Assembly (NCBI RefSeq): GCF_027580225.2
Contig: NW_027395284.1
Span: 3,932,186-3,996,185, forward strand
From: Misgurnus anguillicaudatus
Lineage: Eukaryota > Chordata > Actinopteri > Cypriniformes > Cobitidae
Direction: 5' to 3'
Length of the DNA stretch: 64,000 nt
Position 1 is the first letter of the stretch; every line of letters starts with the position of its first letter. The notes under the pieces are model-generated. The model made no database searches. It was given only the letters and a program-made list of their open reading frames with translations, and had not been told where the DNA came from. Shown piece after piece: positions 62,450 to 64,000 of the stretch. The translations under genes and the position numbers were made by a program.

Positions 62450-64000
62450 TCACTTTAAACGGCTTGTTTCATCGTTAGAATGCTCCTGTAAGCATTTTAA
62501 GCAAAGTTGTGCACTTTTGCATGAAAAGTCACATTTCGGCCTGAAACGTTGATTTTTCACTCCAAACTGCTTTTCTGAGCTGGAAATCACTTTAAACGGC
62601 TTAGAATGCTCCTGTAAGCATTTTAAGCAGAGTTGGGCACTTTTGCATGAAAAGTCACATTTCAGCCTGAAACGTTGATTTTTCACTCTAAACTGCTTTT
62701 CTGAGCTGGAAATCACTTTAAACGGCTTAGAATGCTCCTGTAAGCATTTTAAGCAAAGTTGGGCACTTTTGCATGAAAAGTCACATTTCAGCCTGAAACG
62801 TTGATTTTTCACTCTAAACTGCTTTTCTGAGCTGGAAATCACTTTAAACGGCTTAGAATGCTCCTGTAAGCATTTTAAGCAGAGTTGGGCACTTTTGCAT
62901 GAAAAGTCACATTTCAGCCTGAAACGTTGATTTTTCACTCTAAACTGCTTTTCTGAGCTGGAAATCACTTTAAACGGCTTAGAATGCTCCTGTAAGCATT
63001 TTAAGCAGAGTTGGGCACTTTTGCATGAAAAGTCACATTTCAGCCTGAAACGTTGATTTTTGACTCTAAACTGCTTTTCTGAGCTGGAAATCACTTTAAA
63101 CGGCTTAGAATGCTCCTGTAAGCATTTTAAGCAGAGTTGTGCACTTTTGCATGAAAAGTCACATTTCAGCATGAAACGTTGATTTTTCACTCCAAACTGC
63201 TTTTCTGAGCTGGAAATCACTTTAAACGGCTTAGAATGCTCCTGTAAGCATTTTAAGCAGAGTTGGGCACTTTTGCATGAAAAGTCACATTTCAGCCTGA
63301 AACGTTGATTTTTCACTCTAAACTGCTTTTCTGAGCTGGAAATCACTTTAAACGGCTTAGAATGCTCCTGTAAGCATTTTAAGCAGAGTTGTGCACTTTT
63401 GCATGAAAAGTGACATTTCAGCCTGAAATGTTGATTTTTCACTCCAAACTGCTTTTCTGAGCTGGAAATCACTTTAAACGGCTTGTTTCATCGTTAGAAT
63501 GCTCCTGTGAGCTTTTTAAGCAGAGTTGTGCACTTTTGCATGAAAAGTGACATTTCAGCCTGAAACGTTGATTTTTCACTCCAAACTGCTTTTCTGAGCT
63601 GGAAATCACTTTAAACGGCTTAGAATGCTCCTGTAAGCATTTTAAGCAGAGTTGTGCACTTTTGCAAGAAAAGTCACATTTCAGCCTGAAACGTTGATTT
63701 TTCACTCCAAACTGCTTTTCTGAGCTGGAAATCACTTTAAACGGCTTAGAATGCTCCTGTAAGCATTTTAAGCAGAGTTGGGCACTTTTGCATGAAAAGT
63801 CACATTTCAGCCTGAAACGTTGATTTTTCACTCTAAACTGCTTTTCTGAGCTGGAAATCACTTTAAACGGCTTAGAATGCTCCTGTAAGCATTTTAAGCA
63901 GAGTTGGGCACTTTTGCATGAAAAGTCACATTTCAGCCTGAAACGTTGATTTTTGACTCTAAACTGCTTTTCTGAGCTGGAAATCACTTTAAACGGCTTA

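Larger units (their letters stand above)
28243..64000. repeat. Tandem satellite array, right arm (126/137-bp monomers)
   Basis: This is the same satellite family and orientation as the left arm, resuming at the TTAA that closes the transposon insertion and continuing past the right edge, with roughly 275 monomers. The copies are cleaner, with only about two dozen one-base indels noticed, several of them at 38.2-42 kb. The 1178-bp nine-monomer unit dominates about 28.7-53 kb. Beyond 53.4 kb the array changes to units richer in short monomers, including two consecutive 3353-bp units. I see no other insertion and no gene in this arm. Several minus-strand frames stay open for up to 470 codons, but they are periodic reading of a repeat whose length divides by three and are not annotated as genes. 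Confidence 0.97.

Noticed and set aside
158..63987. Dozens of minus-strand frames of 60-470 codons encoding 42-residue repeats
   Set aside because: They need GTG as start and follow from a stop-free frame in a 126-bp tandem repeat. Differences between copies are mostly non-synonymous, L monomers and one-base indels break the frames at will, and no promoter or splice structure is seen.
1..64000. Cysteine-rich repeat resembling a zinc-binding domain
   Set aside because: The C-x3-C-x5-C-x2-C pattern matches no family I can name and exists only because of the repeat translation; it is not evidence of a protein.
1..64000. CRISPR-like array
   Set aside because: Direct repeats of 126-137 bp follow each other with no unique spacers, and the context is eukaryotic satellite.
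1..64000. CENP-B box in the monomer
   Set aside because: No match to the TTCG....A..CGGG core is present in either monomer form, so this cannot be used to argue for a centromere.

Overview
The window is almost entirely satellite DNA from a eukaryote, most likely a teleost fish and possibly a cyprinid. I see no protein-coding gene and no RNA gene. The fish assignment rests on the only non-satellite segment, 26588-28242. It carries long (CA)n tracts flanked by GGTCCCCACA/TGTGGGGAC motifs, a dispersed context I remember from teleost genomes but could not search. It also has the ends of a piggyBac-type transposon.

Layout. (1) 1-26587: left satellite arm, running off the left edge. (2) 26588-28242: a 1655-bp non-autonomous piggyBac-like element with perfect 16-bp terminal inverted repeats beginning CCC, a TTAA target duplication and no transposase. 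It contains two CA microsatellites and the fish-type dispersed repeat. (3) 28243-64000: right satellite arm, running off the right edge. The two arms hold very roughly 480 monomers.

The monomer has two lengths: 126 bp (S), and 137 bp (L), which has an extra 11 bp, GTTTCATCGTT. Linked variants at about six positions define monomer classes, and the classes are ordered into higher-order repeats (HORs): a 9-mer of 1178 bp (5 S + 4 L) dominating about 28.7-53 kb; a 26-mer of 3353 bp (19 S + 7 L) at 55.7-62.4 kb and 18.3-25.0 kb; and a 33-mer super-unit of about 4.26 kb (19-mer + 14-mer) at 0.16-8.7 kb. Parts of the two arms are colinear. 18255-26536 matches 55740-64000 in monomer order and shares a variant seen only in those two places. 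The right-arm counterpart of the transposon insertion site is empty.

Because 126 = 3 x 42, one minus-strand frame stays open through S monomers and is closed or shifted by each L monomer. The resulting apparent 42-residue-repeat proteins are a by-product of the period. They have no ATG start in that frame and their variants are mostly non-synonymous. Single-base indels, mainly in homopolymers, are much denser at about 7.4-26.5 kb than elsewhere, which suggests a poorly polished assembly segment. The strongest observations are the layered HOR architecture, the colinear arms with one filled and one empty transposon site, and a 51-bp duplication that copies the satellite/transposon junction.
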